DNA from: a virus
Strand: one strand, 5' to 3'
Length of the DNA stretch: 56,454 nucleotides
IMG/VR virus record: IMGVR_UViG_3300047317_000385
Coordinates: 1-56,454 of that record
Shown here piece by piece: positions 29,587 to 38,484 of the stretch (its first letter is position 1; every line of letters begins with the position of its first letter). Both the position numbers and the translations under genes were made by a program. Under the pieces are notes generated by a model. It was not told the origin of the DNA and made no database searches. It saw nothing but the letters and a program-made list of their open reading frames with translations.

Positions 29587-31362
29587 TTACGGTAGCTTAA
29601 TGACGTTGATGTGGATGGCCCGCCCTTCGTGGGTTTTCTCTTCTTCTGCGGGCCAGATCACGAGTCGCATTCCGCCTTCGTTGCTCATTAGCCACGCCTG
29701 GACACCTTCACCGCCGCCCACCGCGAAGCCGACGTACCCGACGCTGGCTACAAATGGGTCCAGTTTCAGTTTGCCTGTTACTGGGTTGCCTTCTTTGTCA
29801 ACAATGGCGGCAATGCTGAATGTGCCACTCGCATCATGTTTACCCACTTCCACGTTTTCCCAGAAAAAGCGACTCATCGTTGCGGCAGGTAGGGTTTTTT
29901 CTTTGATGATGGTCAGTTCGATACGGTAGTCAGTGATGCCACCGCCACCGCTCGTTTTGAACCCTTCTTTTTCAGCTTCTTCCTTGAGGTTTTTTTTGGT
30001 GATCCCCCCACTTTTTTCGAGTCGTTTTTCGGGGGGTTCTTTGAACCGTTCAAGACGTTCTTTGGCTGCTTTTTCGGCTTCTTCTTTGGCTGCTTCTTCT
30101 TTGGCTGCTTCTTCGCTGGTACCTTTTTCTTCCGTTGTTTCGTTGGCTTTTTCCTTGGCTTCCTGTTCGGCTTTGCTTTCGCCTTCTGTGAATTCGGGAG
30201 CCTGGTACTCGGCGTGCGCGACCAGCAGCGGCGTGATGTTGAGCGCGACGGTCATGGTCGACACGCCGGCGGGCTGGATGTTGGCTACCCAGTTCGTCGC
30301 ACGGCGCACCTCGTCAATGCCGTGCGGGAACCGCGGGTCCACGTTCTCGCTCGCCGCACCGTCAGCCGGGTCCACCCTGAATTTGAGCTCGTCCCCGATG
30401 TGCAGATCCTTGAACCCCACCCACGCGGAACTGCCGCCGATATCCCACAACGGCAGGATGATCGAGGGAGTCTCGACGGGCCGGGCGCGCGCAAACAGTT
30501 CACCGGCGGCCTCCTGCTTGAGAACATCGCTGCCGGTGGTGGATGGCTTGGAGACGATGTCCTCGAGCAGCGGCACGCCTTCCACGCCGACGCTCGGTTC
30601 TTCGACTTCCTCGATGATGCCGCCCGCGCCTATCCCGGTGATCTTCCACGCCTCTTCGGTGGCGTCCTCCGGCCATTCAAAGTCCACACAATCGTTCCCG
30701 AGCACCGTCAGCCCCGAGTCCTTGTAGAGCGCGCCGAGCAGCGGGATACGCATGGTCAGCACGATCATCGGCTTCGTGGTGCCCGGTTCGTACTCCACGT
30801 CGAAGCTGTAGTCGAACCCGCCGTAAGGCCCCATTTCAGCCAAACGTTCGATGATCGCCTTGATGTTCTGCGGCGAGCTGATCGGGAGGCTGACGATCGC
30901 GGTCGACCCGAGTTCCCCGGAGGAACGGATCGTCATTTTCAGCGCGCTCGGCAGCGCTTCGGCGTCTTTGAGTACACGCTTGACGATCTGCATGGGCGGC
31001 GCGCCCGCGCTCCACGTCGATGTGTAGTCCTTCGCCTGCTTGCGTTTGTTGTAGTACGAGCCGGGACCAGCGCCCGCGAGCTGCAACACGCCCGTCGTCT
31101 TTTTGTACCGGCGCCCCCACAGGATGCCGCCCCACAACAGCGAGTCGAGATAGTCCACGCCGATCAGTGTCCGGCCGCCCACGGTCGCTTTCAGCCAGTC
31201 CCGCTTCTGCACGTTGGGGTCCGCGAGGTTCAACCGGCCCGCGAACGAACCGTCCGCGCACACTTCCTTGCTGCACTGCACTTCATCGAGCGGCAGCTTG
31301 TCGATTTCGGTGAGCGTCAGCAGATCCCAGAACCGGAACGTGAACGGGCTGCGACTGTTCAT
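29587..31362 (-). CDS. Minor tail protein, baseplate hub type
   Basis: 591 residues, ATG at 31362. N-terminal LTLTEIDKLPLDEVQCSKEVCADGSFAGRLNL and RTLIGVDYLDSLLWGGILW are like Gp37-type siphovirus hub proteins. A Lys/Glu/Ala-rich insert (about 390-470; EEAAKEEAAKEEAEKAAKER) looks like a flexible coiled-coil linker. The tail end carries a beta-rich domain. Lies right after Dit, as expected for the Tal/hub protein. No lysozyme domain was seen. Confidence 0.8.
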   Translation of the reverse strand: MNSRSPFTFRFWDLLTLTEIDKLPLDEVQCSKEVCADGSFAGRLNLADPNVQKRDWLKATVGGRTLIGVDYLDSLLWGGILWGRRYKKTTGVLQLAGAGPGSYYNKRKQAKDYTSTWSAGAPPMQIVKRVLKDAEALPSALKMTIRSSGELGSTAIVSLPISSPQNIKAIIERLAEMGPYGGFDYSFDVEYEPGTTKPMIVLTMRIPLLGALYKDSGLTVLGNDCVDFEWPEDATEEAWKITGIGAGGIIEEVEEPSVGVEGVPLLEDIVSKPSTTGSDVLKQEAAGELFARARPVETPSIILPLWDIGGSSAWVGFKDLHIGDELKFRVDPADGAASENVDPRFPHGIDEVRRATNWVANIQPAGVSTMTVALNITPLLVAHAEYQAPEFTEGESKAEQEAKEKANETTEEKGTSEEAAKEEAAKEEAEKAAKERLERFKEPPEKRLEKSGGITKKNLKEEAEKEGFKTSGGGGITDYRIELTIIKEKTLPAATMSRFFWENVEVGKHDASGTFSIAAIVDKEGNPVTGKLKLDPFVASVGYVGFAVGGGEGVQAWLMSNEGGMRLVIWPAEEEKTHEGRAIHINVIKLP

Positions 31363-32222
31363 CAGGCCCCCACGAGAGCGTGCGCGTACCGGGCGTGGAG
31401 CTGCGCCGCGACTTTCGCCACATCAGCACTTGAGAACCGTAGATGCACGGCTTCGCCGGGTTCCAGTTCAAACCAATGCGAGCCTTCTGCAAGATACTTG
31501 TTTGCGCTTTTCGTGACACCGGCATGGGTCAGCGTCGCTGTTTCCCAATCCGAGTCGATTTCGAGCACGTCGCCCGCGACCATCGTCAGGTCGTACTCCA
31601 AGAACGGTTTGCCGGGGATCGAGTTCGCGAGGATCTTCGGGTCCAGGCACGGCCCTTCGATGACGTACACGCCCCGGCAGCCTTCGTTGCCTTCGTTGGT
31701 GACGGTGATTTCCCCGAATTCGCCGGGTCCGGGGATCCCGACCGACGCTTGCAAGGACGGCGCGAGATACACGCGCGGGTCGGTGGTGTGCAACCGCATC
31801 GTGGCGATAGCGGCCTGCAACTGCACAGCGTTCGCGTCGAGCGGACAGACGAAGCCCCGCGGTCGCGCCATGACCGCATACAGCCCGGACGGGAGCTGGA
31901 ACCACAACGGCTTCTCGGTGGAGCCCCTGACGCGCATCGCGCCGGACAGGGCTTGGCGAGCATGATCGAAGCTGGTGCCGTCCGTGCGTACCGCGAACTG
32001 GAGGATCATGTCCTTCCCGCCGGCCGAGTCGATGCCCGCGAACTCGCCCTGGTCGAGTGGGCGCTTCGCGTCGCCGGTAACGATCGTCGCCTCGTCGTAG
32101 AGCCCTTCGCAGAGGAGCAGATGGTACGGGTCTTCTTCGCCGAACCCACCGAACGTCAACCCGTCGTAGGAGAACTGGTAGGCGTCCAGTGTCGGCGTTT
32201 CGAGCAGAGGGGAGGGGAACAT
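31362..32222 (-). CDS. Distal tail protein (Dit-like)
   Basis: 286 residues from ATG 32222, overlapping the tape measure stop. Seen: YQFSYDGLTFGGFGEEDPYHLL at the N terminus, typical of Dit, and a C-terminal beta domain with VYVIEGPCLDPKI. Known: Dit forms the ring joining tail tube and tip. Position between tape measure and hub agrees. Confidence 0.85.
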   Translation of the reverse strand: MFPSPLLETPTLDAYQFSYDGLTFGGFGEEDPYHLLLCEGLYDEATIVTGDAKRPLDQGEFAGIDSAGGKDMILQFAVRTDGTSFDHARQALSGAMRVRGSTEKPLWFQLPSGLYAVMARPRGFVCPLDANAVQLQAAIATMRLHTTDPRVYLAPSLQASVGIPGPGEFGEITVTNEGNEGCRGVYVIEGPCLDPKILANSIPGKPFLEYDLTMVAGDVLEIDSDWETATLTHAGVTKSANKYLAEGSHWFELEPGEAVHLRFSSADVAKVAAQLHARYAHALVGA

Positions 32223-35200
32223 CAGCCGGCCGCTCCCGCAAGCGCGAGCTGACCGCTGCGCAACCCCCAACTGAACTCCTTCAACACGTCGGACGGCGAC
32301 AGGTTGGGGCCATGCACGATGAAGTCCCGCATCTGTAGGTTCCCGCTGCTGCTCGGTACCGGCGCCGCCTTCGCTGCCTGCTTCCCCGGCAGGCTGCTCA
32401 TCCCCGCCCGGTCAGTGTGCAAATCCTTCAACGGGATCACGGCCTCGGGGCCTTTCTCACCGACGACCGCGAGCGTCGGGGTGTGCACGATCCCGCCTTC
32501 CGCGAGGCCCAGCACTTTCGCTGCATCGCCGATCAGTTTCCCGCCGGGGATCGCTTTGGTGATCGCTTTGCCGATGGCGCCGGCGTCTTTCTCGATCCCG
32601 TTGACGATCCCTTCGACCAGTTTGATCCCGAAGTTCTCAGCCGCTTTGACGATTTCGTTGAACAGTTTGATGATCGAGTTGCCCATCGAGACGAACCAAT
32701 GCACCACGTTTTTCACTCCGCTGGCGACCCAATGCTCGACTTTGTTCCACAAGTTCACTACGCCGCTCTCGACGCTATGCCACGCGCCGGTCAGGGCGTG
32801 CGCGGCGTCGTGCACGATTTTGACGACAGCAGCCCACACTTGTTTCCAGTGGGTAGCGAGCGCGATCCCAGCCGCGATCAGGAGCCCCAACGGGCCGAGC
32901 AGCACGACCAGCGCCGCCTCGACCAGCCCGAGATGTTTCGTGACGAAGCTGACGGCAGCACCGATCACTTTGGTGATCTCGCCCCACACCTGTTTCCAGT
33001 GGGTCGCCAGGTACACGATCCCCGCGACGACGGCGGCGAGCGCCGCGATGATCCCGAGCGTCGCCAGGTTCTCAGCGATGAACGCCGCGGTCGCAGCGGC
33101 AGCCACAGCAGCCCACGACGCGGCCTGGATCACAGCGGACGCCACGGCCTCCGCGCCGGTAGCGATCCAGCCGGCGGCTGTCTGCGCGAACGCCAACGCC
33201 ATCCGTGCAGCCCACATCGCGCCGCCGGCAAGCATCTTCGCGAACCCCGCCGCGCTGACCGCCACGGACTTCACGAGCGTCCCGATATACATGAGCATCG
33301 CGGCGACCAGCGGCCCGCCGATAGCGACCTCCAAGACGTGCGCTACGACACTGCCGTGGATGAAGAACCCGATCACGCTCATGAGCACCGTCCCGGCGCG
33401 CAACAGGATCGGGATGAGGTGCTGGCCGATCGAGACGCCCAGCTCATCGAACTTCGCCTTCGCCACGTCGATGCTGCCCGCCAGCGTCTTGCTGTACGTC
33501 TGCGCGACGCCTTTCAGCTTTTCGTTCAAGGCGTCCATGATCTTGCTCGTCGCGCTGCTGTTCTTCTTCTGCGTCTCTTCGGCCTTGGCGACCGCTTCAT
33601 GCGCGGCCTTCAGCTTCTCTTGGGCCTTCGTGACCACGTCGCTCGAGCCGGCGACGGCTTCCTGGGCCTTGACCACTTCGCGCTGCGCCTTGGCGACGTT
33701 GGCATGATCCTTCGCTAGCTTCTGCTCGGCTTGCCCGACGCCGTTCTGCGCCGCCTCGACGGCTTTGGCGGCCTGCACGTTCGCCTTGCTCGACGCGAGC
33801 GCTTCCTTCTGCGCCTTGACCAGCGCTTCGTGAGCCTTGGTGACTTTGTCAAGCGCGGTCTTGGTGTGTTCGTGAGCCTTGGTCTCCGCTTCACCGACCC
33901 CCCTGCGGGCTTCGGTCAGCGTCTTTTCCTTCTGCGCGGCAGCTTCGGCGGCGTCCATCCCTTCCAGTTCGGAGCGCCGGGCTTTCAGCTTGGCGATTTC
34001 CGCTTCGCTCGTCGCGGTCTTGGTCGCAGCGAGCTTCTGTTCTTCGGATTCGATCGTCTTGATGTTGTTGTCACGGATTTCTTTGGCCTGTTCAGCTTCG
34101 ACGCTCTTGACGTGTTCCTTGGCCTGCGCGACTTCCTTGGCGCCTTCCTGTTCGACCTTGCGGACCTCGGCCTCGGCTTCCTTCAACGCGAGCGTCGCGC
34201 CCCGGATCGCGTCGCGCTGCTTGTTGGCCTGTTCGGTGACGTGCGCCTGCGCTTCCTTCAGCTTTTCCTGGGAGGCAGCCACGGCCTCGGTGTCGGAGCG
34301 GAGCTGGTCCTGCGCCTGCTTGACGTGTTCCTGAGCGGCAGCGACCCTTTCTTCGGCCTGCTTGCGCAGTTCCGACGCCTTCTGCTGCGCAGCAGCGACG
34401 CCCTGTTCGGCGGCCTGCAACCCCTTCTGGGCCTTCGTCAGCGCTTCGGCTGACTTCTGCATCGTCGCCATCTTGGACGACCCGACGTTCAGGTTGATCC
34501 CGAGCTGCAACAGCGCGCGGCTGCCGGCGCCCGCGTTCACCCGGGCGAGCGTTTCGCTGGCCTGGATCAGACCGATGTGCCGGAACCGCGCGAGGTTCGC
34601 CGCGGTCCCGAGCTCTTCCAACGCCTTCGCGGGGTTTTTGGTGCTCGTGACCAGCTTCGTCAGGGCACCCTCGGTTTCGGTCGACGTGAACCCCAGGTCC
34701 ATCAGCCGCTTGTTCGCACCGTCGATCTGCGGTTGGATGGCATGGAAACTGGACCCCGAGTTGCGTACCGCGACCTGCAACGTGGACTGGGCCTTTTCGA
34801 AGCTCTCGGCGGCCTTGACCGACGCGACACCGATAGCCAGCGCGAGCGTCGCGCCGAGGATCGTGGCGCCCTTGCCGATCTGCGTCATGGTGGACGTGAA
34901 CCCTTTGCCGGCGCGCTCGCCCTTCTCGATGTCCTGCCCCATCTTCGTGATCGACCCGCTGAACGGGACACCCCACGATCCCAGCTTCGTGCCGAGCGAC
35001 TGGAACGCGCTCGCCAGCCGTTGCGAGAACCCCCGCGATTTGCTCTCGACCTCTTTCTCGCCGTCCTCGAACTTGCCCTTCACCCCGTTCATCGCGGGCG
35101 TCACAGCGCTCGTCAGGCCGGCCTCCAAGCCGCTCAGACCGCTCTTGGCGCCACGCTCCACGCCTCGCCCCGCCGACAGGCCCGCAGCCTCCCCCTCCGC

Positions 35201-35455
35201 CGCGAGAGCGCCCGTACTGGCCTTCACGCCGCGCTCCAAGCCAGTACCGAGCTCCCTGCCGGCCTTCTCTCCCTCAGCCGCGAGCTTCGGGCCGGCGCCG
35301 CCCACGCCGACCCCCAGGTTCTCGCCCATCTTCTCGCCCGTGCGCAACGCTTCCTGCTCGGCGTAACTGAACGCCGGTGCGGTGACTCGCTTCAGATCGC
35401 CTTGGAAGTTCCGGTCCTTCGCCAGAACAGCGATCTCGGCCTCGCCGACGATCAC
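32222..35455 (-). CDS. Tape measure protein
   Basis: 1077 residues, ATG at 35455. Long coiled-coil region (about 330-680, rich in AEQGVAAAQQKASELRK-like heptads), then hydrophobic segments near 690-900 (MSVIGFFIHGSVVAHVLEVAI; LATLGIIAALAAVVAGIVYL) and repeated ALATHWKQVW units. The C terminus has the family ending GGIVHTPTLAVVGEKGPEAVIPL. Sets tail length; this gene predicts a tail of roughly 160 nm at 1.5 A per residue. Overlaps both neighbours. Confidence 0.95.
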   Translation of the reverse strand: MIVGEAEIAVLAKDRNFQGDLKRVTAPAFSYAEQEALRTGEKMGENLGVGVGGAGPKLAAEGEKAGRELGTGLERGVKASTGALAAEGEAAGLSAGRGVERGAKSGLSGLEAGLTSAVTPAMNGVKGKFEDGEKEVESKSRGFSQRLASAFQSLGTKLGSWGVPFSGSITKMGQDIEKGERAGKGFTSTMTQIGKGATILGATLALAIGVASVKAAESFEKAQSTLQVAVRNSGSSFHAIQPQIDGANKRLMDLGFTSTETEGALTKLVTSTKNPAKALEELGTAANLARFRHIGLIQASETLARVNAGAGSRALLQLGINLNVGSSKMATMQKSAEALTKAQKGLQAAEQGVAAAQQKASELRKQAEERVAAAQEHVKQAQDQLRSDTEAVAASQEKLKEAQAHVTEQANKQRDAIRGATLALKEAEAEVRKVEQEGAKEVAQAKEHVKSVEAEQAKEIRDNNIKTIESEEQKLAATKTATSEAEIAKLKARRSELEGMDAAEAAAQKEKTLTEARRGVGEAETKAHEHTKTALDKVTKAHEALVKAQKEALASSKANVQAAKAVEAAQNGVGQAEQKLAKDHANVAKAQREVVKAQEAVAGSSDVVTKAQEKLKAAHEAVAKAEETQKKNSSATSKIMDALNEKLKGVAQTYSKTLAGSIDVAKAKFDELGVSIGQHLIPILLRAGTVLMSVIGFFIHGSVVAHVLEVAIGGPLVAAMLMYIGTLVKSVAVSAAGFAKMLAGGAMWAARMALAFAQTAAGWIATGAEAVASAVIQAASWAAVAAAATAAFIAENLATLGIIAALAAVVAGIVYLATHWKQVWGEITKVIGAAVSFVTKHLGLVEAALVVLLGPLGLLIAAGIALATHWKQVWAAVVKIVHDAAHALTGAWHSVESGVVNLWNKVEHWVASGVKNVVHWFVSMGNSIIKLFNEIVKAAENFGIKLVEGIVNGIEKDAGAIGKAITKAIPGGKLIGDAAKVLGLAEGGIVHTPTLAVVGEKGPEAVIPLKDLHTDRAGMSSLPGKQAAKAAPVPSSSGNLQMRDFIVHGPNLSPSDVLKEFSWGLRSGQLALAGAAG

Positions 35456-35700
35456 GGCGTCCGCCTCGCCGCCGGGTTGATCGCGTACAGGTGCTCGTCA
35501 ACGATTTCGCGGACCTTGCGGCGCGGCGTCTCGCTGGTCGCGAGGTCGTCAATGAGCATGGAGTACACGATGTCGAGTCCTATCTTGAGCGGGAACGCTT
35601 CCCAGCAGACGCCTTGCCGCGCGCAGCGCCCCCGGATGTCCGCCTCGAATTCGCGGCTCCAGAAGGCGAGGCGGACTGCCGCACGGTAGGGCGGTCGGAA
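35452..35700 (-). CDS. Tail assembly chaperone GT extension, read by -1 frameshift
   Basis: This open frame has no start of its own with a ribosome site, but reads naturally (YRAAVRLAFWSREFEAD, IGLDIVYSMLIDDLATS, VREIVDEHLYAIN) and ends at the tape measure start. It lies in the -1 frame of the upstream chaperone, whose own end turns to a low-complexity Ser/Arg string. This is the classical G/GT arrangement before a tape measure. I could not identify a standard slippery heptamer; the slip is probably near 35690-35700 (CGC-CCT-ACC). Confidence 0.7.
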   Translation of the reverse strand, partial: FRPPYRAAVRLAFWSREFEADIRGRCARQGVCWEAFPLKIGLDIVYSMLIDDLATSETPRRKVREIVDEHLYAINPAARRTP

Positions 35701-36029
35701 TACACCTGCATGATCACTTCGTAGAGCGCCACGATGGTGTCCTGCGCGACGAAGACGTGGGGATCGTCCAGGAACGAGTCCCACCGCTCCTTCTCCTCCG
35801 GCATCAGGCACTTGTCGAGGAACAACAGCACCGTCTTCACGGGCACGTTGCCCTGCTCGTCCTGTTGGCGCAGCACCTCGATCGAGGCGCCGGTCGGTTG
35901 GATCGGCCGGAACTTGAACTCCTCGACGTGTTCCTTGTGATCCTGGTCGTAGCCGACGACGGGCACCACGATCGGATCGAGGTCAAGCTCCTGCGGGTTC
36001 TCTACTCGCCCTACTGGTTGCAGTTGCAC
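35580..36029 (-). CDS. Tail assembly chaperone (G protein)
   Basis: 149 residues, GTG at 36029 eight bases after AAGGAGG. Seen: DPIVVPVVGYDQDHKEHVEEFKFRPIQ, VKTVLLFLDKCLMPEEKERWDSFL, FVAQDTIVALYEVIMQVYSDRPT, with the last 30 residues Ser/Arg-rich. Helical, acidic first part typical of tail chaperones. A leader copy (ATCCCACAAGGAGG) marks it as the start of a transcript for the tail genes. Confidence 0.8.
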   Translation of the reverse strand: MQLQPVGRVENPQELDLDPIVVPVVGYDQDHKEHVEEFKFRPIQPTGASIEVLRQQDEQGNVPVKTVLLFLDKCLMPEEKERWDSFLDDPHVFVAQDTIVALYEVIMQVYSDRPTVRQSASPSGAANSRRTSGGAARGKASAGKRSRSR

Positions 36030-36157
36030 TCTGTTGTCCTCCTTGTGGGATGGCCGGGATGGTCTTGGTGTGTCCAGTACGACGGCGCCCCCGCCATCCC
36101 AGGGGAGAGGCGCCGCGCCCACTGCCCTCGCGGGCGGCAGCTTGGTTGACGGCGACG
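36030..36157. other. Short leader region between gp10-like and chaperone genes
   Basis: About 130 gene-free bases. CTGCC (36122-36126) can pair with GGCAG (36136-36140) as a weak hairpin after the gp10-like gene. The leader motif lies at its other end (about 36040-36051). Confidence 0.4.
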
Positions 36158-36607
36158 TTACCGTTTCACGAAGATCCCCATGTTGTCGGTGAAGAAACGG
36201 TTGGGCTTCGTGCCGGGATGTTTGACGCTGCGGAAGAAGTACATGCCCGGCCCTTCGGGGCCTTTGTCCCACCGGAACGCGAGCGTCGGGTTCCCTTCGA
36301 TCGTGTGCGGCTTCGTGCCCTCGTGCACGTACAGGCCGTAGGCTCTGCGGTTCGGGCTGCACGGGCGCGTGTCGCTGAACACGCGCAACCCGACACCGCC
36401 CGGCGCGTCCTCGATCCGCTTCACGATGGAGCGCTCCAAACAGCCCGTGCGCGTCCCGCTCGTCCCGTACCGGCCGCGCGCTTGCCGGCGAGCCGCCGCC
36501 TTGAACAGCTCGCCGCGCTCGAGCAGCAGCCGGATCACCGGCCCCTGCGGACTGCGGAGCAGTTGCGCCATCCGCGCACCGTCGAGCACGAGCTTCACCT
36601 GACTCAT
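36158..36607 (-). CDS. HK97 gp10-like head-tail connector / tail completion protein
   Basis: 149 residues, ATG at 36607 overlapping the upstream stop. Seen: MAQLLRSPQGPVIRLLLERGELFKAAAR, then YGTSGTRTGCLERSIVKRI and YGLYVHEGTKPHTI with FRWDKG, as in gp10-like and minor capsid connectors (YAxxvexGT...PxRpFl). Function by family: completion of the neck. Confidence 0.8.
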   Translation of the reverse strand: MSQVKLVLDGARMAQLLRSPQGPVIRLLLERGELFKAAARRQARGRYGTSGTRTGCLERSIVKRIEDAPGGVGLRVFSDTRPCSPNRRAYGLYVHEGTKPHTIEGNPTLAFRWDKGPEGPGMYFFRSVKHPGTKPNRFFTDNMGIFVKR

Positions 36608-37101
36608 CGCAAGCTGACCTCCACAACGAGTTCCGTGCCCGTCAAACCGCCTTGCACACCCAACGGCCGGCAGCCCGTCATCACGAACCCCTCACCGGAC
36701 TGCGTCAGCGTGTGCGCGAGATAGATGTTCGAGAACGCCTTGACCAGCGCCTCGACGTCGCCCATCGCTTCCGCCCCGGATTCCCCGAGCTCGCTGTCGG
36801 ACGGCAACGCGGCGGCTATCGGCCCGTCCATCTGCGTCGGTACATCACGCACCAGGATCAGGTGCCATTCGCCGTAGAAGTTCACGGCGCGCGGACTCAT
36901 CGGCGACCCGACCGGCGCGCCGGGCTGCCCCTGCTTGATGTCGAGCAGCCCGACCGTGAACTGGGGACCGTCCCACACCGGCTCGGTCCCGGCGTGAACG
37001 TACCGATGGTCCGGCACGTCGACGCCGAGCGCTTCGAGCTGGTCGGTGAAGGCCGCGAGGATCAGACTCGCGGTGGCCTTCAGGTCCGCGAGGCTCGCCA
37101 T
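36604..37101 (-). CDS. Tail terminator-like protein
   Basis: 165 residues, ATG at 37101. LAAFTDQLEALGVDVPDHRYVHAG at the start, an ILVRDVPTQMDG middle and a strand-rich end with GTELVVEVSLR, as in tail terminators (gpU-like). Its position, connector-gp10-terminator before the chaperone, agrees. Confidence 0.65.
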   Translation of the reverse strand: MASLADLKATASLILAAFTDQLEALGVDVPDHRYVHAGTEPVWDGPQFTVGLLDIKQGQPGAPVGSPMSPRAVNFYGEWHLILVRDVPTQMDGPIAAALPSDSELGESGAEAMGDVEALVKAFSNIYLAHTLTQSGEGFVMTGCRPLGVQGGLTGTELVVEVSLR

Positions 37102-37107
37102 GCCGGT

Positions 37108-37404
37108 CTACTCGTCGCCCTGAGCAGCCTTACCAGCGCGCTTCGGCTTCCCAGCCTCTCCCTGCTCGTCTGCGCCTTTCTGCTCGATCTCCCCTGCCTC
37201 GACCCTATCCAGGGCATCGGAGGGGCTTAGACGGGCGCGCAGGCCCTCTAGACGCGATGTCAGGGCTGTCTCGTCCACGCTGGCGAGCGTGGATTCCTCG
37301 GCGGCCTGCTCGCTGCGGGACAGCGCGGCGAACTCGTCCTCGAGCAGCGCAAGCTCCTCGGGCGCGGCGCCGGCCTGCTGGAACCGTCGTGAAGGGAATC
37401 CCAT
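37108..37404 (-). CDS. Small structural-region protein, 98 aa
   Basis: ATG at 37404 shares its A with the upstream stop. Helical N-terminal part (EELALLEDEFAALSRSEQAAEESTLASVDETALTSRLEGLRARLSPSDALDR, shown here in short) and a charged Lys/Glu/Gly tail. No domain recognised. It lies in the head-tail joining block. Confidence 0.65.
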   Translation of the reverse strand: MGFPSRRFQQAGAAPEELALLEDEFAALSRSEQAAEESTLASVDETALTSRLEGLRARLSPSDALDRVEAGEIEQKGADEQGEAGKPKRAGKAAQGDE

Positions 37405-37577
37405 CACGCCTCCTTCGGGGTCGGGGTCTTGGCTGCCGGCTTGCGACGCGAACGAGTCCGAGTCCGCGTCTTGGCCTTCGGGGTCGGGGTCGGGGTCTTG
37501 GCTGCCGGCTTGCCGGTGTGCTTGGAGGCCGCCGGGTCCGCGAACGGATCGTGAGGCCAATCGTCAACGGGACACAT
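37404..37577 (-). CDS. 57-aa basic repeat protein, histone-H1-like tail
   Basis: ATG at 37577 after AGGAGGATCGC, a strong ribosome site; TGA overlaps the next ATG. Starts MCPVDDWPHDPFADPAASK, then basic repeats: KPAAKTPTP occurs twice, separated by KAKTRTRTRSRR. The DNA carries a matching direct repeat. Basic Lys/Thr/Pro/Ala repeats recall histone H1 tails, suggesting DNA or capsid binding. It is easily missed because it is short. Two other frames over the same bases are open but lack ribosome sites. Confidence 0.7.
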   Translation of the reverse strand: MCPVDDWPHDPFADPAASKHTGKPAAKTPTPTPKAKTRTRTRSRRKPAAKTPTPKEA

Positions 37578-37586
37578 GCGATCCTC

Positions 37587-38474
37587 CTATGCCGATGGGT
37601 TAGCGGTCCTACGCGGCCGGCCCCGGTCGGGACTGAACACGCGCGACTGCTTACGTTGCTTGCCGGGATTGTACGTCAGCACGAACAGGTCAACCTCGTA
37701 GATCCCCGTCGATTTCGACTTCAGCACGTCCATCACGTCCACGATCATCGACTGCACGCCCTGACGGTTGATGCTCGTCACACGCTGCGGATAGTGCCGA
37801 CTGTCGCCCAACATCGGCAACATCAGGTACTCCGCGAGCTTCGTAGCAGCAACGATCCCGAGCTGCGGCGGCGCCTGCCCGAACTTGAACGTGACCGAGA
37901 ACGTGCCCGGTTCGGTGTCCGGCAAGTCCGGGATCTGCGATGTCGGCCACCCATACCGTTGAGTCGGCGGCACACTGTCAGCGGGCCTGAGCCGCACGAG
38001 CCGGCGGTGCGCGCGCAGTTCGTATTCCGACGCGGGGATCACGACCCCGTCGATCTTGACCTGCACGATCTCCGTCACGGGATGCACACCCAAGTCGACT
38101 TCGGGCGGGTTCACCGCGCCATAGTGCGCGACGACACCCGGCAACTGCGCGCCATAGCTCGATCCCAGCCCGCCGTTGTACCCCCAGCCCGACGAGGACA
38201 GGCCAGCCCACGCCCGCGTGTCCATGTTCGTCGGGCGCGCCTGCGGCCTGACGGTGACCGGCCCGCACTCCCCCGTGAACACGCGCCCCGACAGCTCGTA
38301 CAGCGCGTCGCTCGCCGCCGTCGCCGCTATCGCACAGAACAAGTCGAACTGTGCCGGATCGTACAGGCCCTTCTTCGTGAGCTCCGCGACAGCTTCCTTG
38401 ACCTTCGGCAGCGCCTTGACAGCACTCGCGTCGAGCCAGGGAGTGCAGGCGCCGGAGCGAGGCTCGTCCGGCAT
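37587..38474 (-). CDS. Head-tail adaptor-like protein
   Basis: 295 residues, ATG at 38474. Seen: FDLFCAIAATAASDALYELSGRVFTG, VTEIVQVKIDGVVIPASEYELRAHRRLVR, FSVTFKFGQAPPQLGIVAATKLAEYLM, typical of adaptor proteins that bind portal on the head side of the neck. Ends with a basic tail. Likely first connector. Confidence 0.7.
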   Translation of the reverse strand: MPDEPRSGACTPWLDASAVKALPKVKEAVAELTKKGLYDPAQFDLFCAIAATAASDALYELSGRVFTGECGPVTVRPQARPTNMDTRAWAGLSSSGWGYNGGLGSSYGAQLPGVVAHYGAVNPPEVDLGVHPVTEIVQVKIDGVVIPASEYELRAHRRLVRLRPADSVPPTQRYGWPTSQIPDLPDTEPGTFSVTFKFGQAPPQLGIVAATKLAEYLMLPMLGDSRHYPQRVTSINRQGVQSMIVDVMDVLKSKSTGIYEVDLFVLTYNPGKQRKQSRVFSPDRGRPRRTANPSA

Positions 38475-38484
38475 CCCGCGCCTC

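Noticed and set aside
37205-37567. Alternative minus-strand frame over the 57-aa repeat protein
   Set aside because: RPRP repeats are the other-frame reading of the same DNA repeat, with no ribosome site.
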